This document shows positions 61,111-64,000 of a stretch of DNA of 64,000 nt, one piece after another. The notes under the pieces were generated by a model. It did no database searches, was not told the DNA's origin, and saw only the letters and a program-made list of their open reading frames with translations. The DNA is from Aurantiacibacter suaedae (lineage in GTDB: Bacteria; Pseudomonadota; Alphaproteobacteria; Sphingomonadales; Sphingomonadaceae). Every line of letters starts with the position of its first letter. The stretch's first letter is position 1. Both the position numbers and the translations under genes were made by a program. The DNA is taken from positions 372,948 to 436,947 of the forward strand of contig NZ_SKCG01000002.1 of the NCBI RefSeq assembly GCF_005434915.1, in the 5' to 3' direction.

Positions 61111-62325
61111 ATGAACATCCACGAATACCAGGCCAAGGAACTGCTCGCAAAGTTCGGCATCGGCATCCCCACCGGCTATCCGGCCACCTCCGTCGCCGAG
61201 GCGGTGGAAGGCGCGAAGAAGCTTCCCGGGCCGCTTTATGTCGTGAAGGCACAGATCCACGCTGGTGGCCGCGGCAAGGGCAAGTTCAAGGAGTTGGGCG
61301 CCGAGGCCAAGGGCGGCGTGCGCCTCGCCAAGTCGATCGAGGACGTCGAGACCGACGCGGGCGAAATGCTCGGCAACACCCTCGTCACCGTGCAGACGGG
61401 CGATGCGGGCAAGCAGGTCAACCGCCTTTACGTCACCGACGGTGTCGACATCGCCGAGGAATACTATCTCTCGATGCTGGTCGACCGCGCTTCGGGCCGG
61501 ATCGCCATGATCGTCTCGACCGAGGGCGGCATGGACATCGAAGAGGTGGCGCATTCGACTCCCGAGAAGATCACCACCATCACCATCGACCCGGCCACCG
61601 GCTTCATGCCGCACCATGGCCGCGAAGTGGCATTCGCGCTGAAGCTTTCGGGCGACCTCAACAAGCAGGCGCAGAAGCTGGCCAAGCAGCTGTATGAGGC
61701 ATTCACCACGCTCGATTGCGACATGCTCGAAATCAACCCGCTGGTTGAGACCAAGCCAGATTCCTCGGGGACGGCCAACCTGCTCGTCCTCGACACCAAG
61801 ATGAGCTTCGATTCGAATGCGCTCTATCGTCACCCCGATGTCGAAGCCATGCGCGACGAGACCGAGGAAGATCCGATGGAGGTCGAAGCTTCTAAGTACG
61901 ACCTCGCCTATATCAAGCTCGATGGCGACATCGGCTGCATGGTCAACGGTGCAGGCCTTGCCATGGCGACGATGGATATCATCAAGCTCAACGGCTCGTT
62001 CCCGGCGAACTTCCTCGACGTGGGCGGCGGCGCCACTACCGAGAAGGTGACGGCGGCGTTCAAGATCATCCTCAGCGACCCTTCGGTGAAGGGCATCCTC
62101 GTCAACATCTTCGGCGGGATCATGCGTTGCGACACCATTGCCGAAGGCATTGTGGCCGCCGCCAAGGAAGTCGATCTGTCGGTTCCGCTGGTGGTGCGCC
62201 TTGAAGGCACCAACGTGCAGCAGGGCAAGGACATCCTCGCGAACTCCGGCTTGCCGATCGTCCCCGCCGACAACCTCGGCGATGCCGCGCAGAAGATCGT
62301 GGGCGAGGTCAAGAAGGCGGCCTGA
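61111..62325 (+). CDS. sucC: Succinyl-CoA synthetase beta subunit
   Basis: ADP-forming beta chain (404 aa) of the TCA enzyme that turns succinyl-CoA to succinate with substrate-level phosphorylation. Begins [20 protein letters not shown]-grasp residues in [25 protein letters not shown] and the CoA-side [22 protein letters not shown] precedes the ATG. Its usual partner sucD is not next; etfBA follows instead, so the alpha chain must be encoded elsewhere. Confidence 0.96.
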   Translation: MNIHEYQAKELLAKFGIGIPTGYPATSVAEAVEGAKKLPGPLYVVKAQIHAGGRGKGKFKELGAEAKGGVRLAKSIEDVETDAGEMLGNTLVTVQTGDAGKQVNRLYVTDGVDIAEEYYLSMLVDRASGRIAMIVSTEGGMDIEEVAHSTPEKITTITIDPATGFMPHHGREVAFALKLSGDLNKQAQKLAKQLYEAFTTLDCDMLEINPLVETKPDSSGTANLLVLDTKMSFDSNALYRHPDVEAMRDETEEDPMEVEASKYDLAYIKLDGDIGCMVNGAGLAMATMDIIKLNGSFPANFLDVGGGATTEKVTAAFKIILSDPSVKGILVNIFGGIMRCDTIAEGIVAAAKEVDLSVPLVVRLEGTNVQQGKDILANSGLPIVPADNLGDAAQKIVGEVKKAA

Positions 62326-62345
62326 TCCGCCGACGGAATGCTTAT

Positions 62346-62374
62346 CGGTCGCCGGGGCACCACCTCGGCGACCG
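62346..62374 (+). other. Strong hairpin between sucC and etfB
   Basis: CGGTCGCCG pairs perfectly with CGGCGACCG (9 bp) around an 11-base loop, 21 bases past the sucC stop. No T-run follows (CGGATCTCCGG), so it is not a standard terminator. It may protect the sucC mRNA end or be a partial attenuator. Confidence 0.5.
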
Positions 62375-62391
62375 CGGATCTCCGGACCCAC

Positions 62392-62419
62392 TTGACGTAT
62401 AGGTTAAGGGGTTTACATA
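62392..62419 (+). promoter_or_regulatory. Candidate etfBA promoter
   Basis: TTGACG (62392-62397) and TACATA (62414-62419) are separated by 16 bases, ahead of the etfB ATG at 62450. The local sequence is AT-rich for this genome. It would make etfBA independent of sucC. Confidence 0.5.
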
Positions 62420-62449
62420 TTCGGCATCTAGCTTTGAGAGAGGACAGCT

Positions 62450-63196
62450 ATGAAAATCCTCGTGCCCGTTAAGCGGGTGATCGACTACAACGTGAAGCCG
62501 CGTGTGAAGGCCGATGGCTCCGGGGTGGATCTTGCCAACGTCAAGATGAGCATGAACCCATTTGACGAGATCGCCGTGGAAGAGGCGATCCGGCTCAAGG
62601 AAGCGGGCGCTGCCGAAGAAGTGATCGCCGTCTCCATCGGCCCGGCCAAGGCGCAGGAAACGCTGCGCACCGCGCTCGCAATGGGTGCCGACCGTGCGAT
62701 CCTCGTCGAAACCGATGCCGAGGTCGAGCCGCTGGCGGTCGCCAAGATCCTCAAGGCCATTGCCGAGGCCGAAGAACCGGGCATCGTAATGCTCGGCAAG
62801 CAGGCGATTGACGACGATTCGAACCAGACCGGCCAGATGCTTGCAGCCTTGATGGGCCGTCCGCAGGGCACCTTTGCCAGCAAGGTTGAAATCGATGGCG
62901 ACCATGTGAGTGTCACTCGCGAGGTCGATGGCGGTCTGGAGACGGTGAAGCTGGCCCTGCCCGCGATCGTCACCACCGACCTGCGCCTGAACGAGCCGCG
63001 CTATGCTTCGCTGCCGAACATCATGAAGGCGAAGAAGAAGCCGCTCGACACCAAGACGCCCGACGATTTCGGCGTCGATGTCACACCGCGCCTCAAGACC
63101 ACGCACGTTGGCGAGCCGCCGGTGCGTCAGGCCGGTGAGATCGTGCCCGATGTCGATACGCTGGTTGCCAAGCTCAAAGCTATGGGAGTTGCCTGA
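62450..63196 (+). CDS. etfB: Electron transfer flavoprotein beta subunit
   Basis: ETF small subunit (248 aa), which with EtfA binds FAD and AMP and takes electrons from acyl-CoA dehydrogenases to ETF-quinone oxidoreductase. [54 protein letters not shown] and the conserved [20 protein letters not shown] tail, seen as [32 protein letters not shown] precedes the ATG. Its stop overlaps the etfA start (TGATG). Confidence 0.97.
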   Translation: MKILVPVKRVIDYNVKPRVKADGSGVDLANVKMSMNPFDEIAVEEAIRLKEAGAAEEVIAVSIGPAKAQETLRTALAMGADRAILVETDAEVEPLAVAKILKAIAEAEEPGIVMLGKQAIDDDSNQTGQMLAALMGRPQGTFASKVEIDGDHVSVTREVDGGLETVKLALPAIVTTDLRLNEPRYASLPNIMKAKKKPLDTKTPDDFGVDVTPRLKTTHVGEPPVRQAGEIVPDVDTLVAKLKAMGVA

Positions 63197-64000
63197 TGAC
63201 TGCCCTCGTACTCGCTGAACTTTCGGATGGCGCAGTGGCGCCCGCCACGCTTTCCGCCGTGACCGCTGCAACCCAGCTTGGCGGGCCGGTGCATGTGCTC
63301 GTTGCCGGCGCGCAAGGCGCGGCTGATGAAGCCGCCAAGATCGCCGGTGTCGAGAAGGTGCTCCACGCTGGCGACGCCGCCTATGCGGATATGCTGGCCG
63401 AGAACGTCGCGCCTCTCGTGGCCGGGCTGATGGACGGCTATGACGCCTTCCTCGCACCTGCCACCACCACCGGCAAGAACGTCGCCCCGCGTGTGGCGGC
63501 GCTGCTTGACGTGATGCAGGTGTCGGACATTCTCTCGGTCGAAGGGCCAAAGAGCTTCACCCGCCCGATTTATGCCGGCAACGCCATCGCCACGGTCGAA
63601 TCGAGCGATGCCAAACTGGTGATCACCGTGCGCACGACCGCCTTCGACAAGGCGGGCGCAGAGGGCGGCATGGCCAGCGTCGAGGCGGTAAGCGGCCCCG
63701 GCGATGCGGGGATTTCCACCTTCGTCGGTCTCGAAGCCGTAAAGAGTGACCGCCCCGAGCTGACCAGCGCCGGAACCATCGTTTCGGGCGGCCGCGCACT
63801 GAAGGACGGCGAGACCTTTCAGCAGCTCATCACCCCGCTGGCCGACAAGCTCGGCGCGGCCATCGGCGCCAGCCGCGCCGCAGTCGATGCTGGCTATGTG
63901 CCGAACGATTATCAGGTCGGGCAGACGGGCAAGATCGTGGCGCCGGAGCTTTATGTCGCCATCGGCATTTCGGGCGCGATCCAGCACCTTGCGGGGATGA
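63196..64000 (+). CDS. etfA: Electron transfer flavoprotein alpha subunit (5' part; cut by right edge)
   Basis: The large ETF subunit; about 268 codons of a roughly 310-codon family are present. N-terminal domain TALVLAELSDGAVAP, ATTTGKNVAPRVAALLDV and RPIYAGNAIATVES; then the FAD-domain start with IVSGGRALKDGETF, AAVDAGYVPNDYQVGQTGKIV and the incomplete LYVAIGISGAIQHLAGM. The remaining residues of the FAD site lie past the edge. Translationally coupled to etfB. Confidence 0.95.
   Translation, partial: MTALVLAELSDGAVAPATLSAVTAATQLGGPVHVLVAGAQGAADEAAKIAGVEKVLHAGDAAYADMLAENVAPLVAGLMDGYDAFLAPATTTGKNVAPRVAALLDVMQVSDILSVEGPKSFTRPIYAGNAIATVESSDAKLVITVRTTAFDKAGAEGGMASVEAVSGPGDAGISTFVGLEAVKSDRPELTSAGTIVSGGRALKDGETFQQLITPLADKLGAAIGASRAAVDAGYVPNDYQVGQTGKIVAPELYVAIGISGAIQHLAGM

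Overview
The window is a gene-dense (roughly 62-66 % GC) chromosomal stretch from an alphaproteobacterium, most likely Sphingomonadales and probably near Erythrobacteraceae. The evidence is gene content and protein style: MipZ instead of MinCDE, a fused-ACT homoserine dehydrogenase, a cytochrome bc1 operon followed by apt, the TonB-ExbB-ExbD-ExbD block, a DUF3035/BamF-type lipoprotein after lspA, and sucC followed by etfBA instead of sucD. No transposase, integrase, phage gene, CRISPR array or rRNA is visible. Two tRNA genes are present, Gly(UCC) and Thr(GGU).

Layout. 1-10410, all on the minus strand: pheS-pheT-aldose epimerase-prfC, chained by start/stop overlaps; an AraC-type regulator; rpmI-rplT; and prs-cupin lipoprotein-hisN next to glpX. 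10466-15298: an iron-type module (TonB receptor, divergent membrane protein and PepSY protein) between glpX and hom. 15371-20617: hom, an orphan lipoprotein and the tonB-exbB-exbD-exbD energy-transduction operon. 20847-26945: a Lhr-type DEXH helicase, then mipZ, a Pam18-like J protein, phosphomannomutase and a DUF2059 protein. 27015-33105, plus strand: panC with an NTF2-like partner, a polysaccharide-deacetylase-like protein, then a compact envelope cassette (polytopic membrane protein, DUF2141 protein, glycosyltransferase, LptF/LptG-type permease). 33186-36394: a second TonB receptor-PepSY pair. 36556-42598: tRNA-Gly, OmpA lipoprotein, cation/proton antiporter and petA-petB-petC-apt. 42818-50204: peptidase, transporter and small-protein genes. 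50251-57928: gpmA, purE-purK, folA-ribF, ileS-lspA and the DUF3035 lipoprotein. 57944-64000: a CBS-domain protein, an OmpA lipoprotein, a CysQ-like phosphatase, sucC and etfB-etfA (cut by the right edge).

Most of the window is housekeeping. The threads that go beyond single genes are: (1) iron uptake, where two TonB receptors with PepSY membrane proteins share an 11-base motif in front of them and the window also encodes the TonB/Exb motor; (2) a possible surface glycolipid assembly and export cassette at 29237-33105; (3) an island of low GC in the editing region of ileS and, separately, two adjacent DnaA-box-like 9-mers in the same gene; and (4) a MipZ gene next to a membrane-anchored J protein of the mitochondrial Pam18/Tim14 type. 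I found no clearly new defence or mobile system. The envelope cassette is the best candidate for uncharacterised biology.
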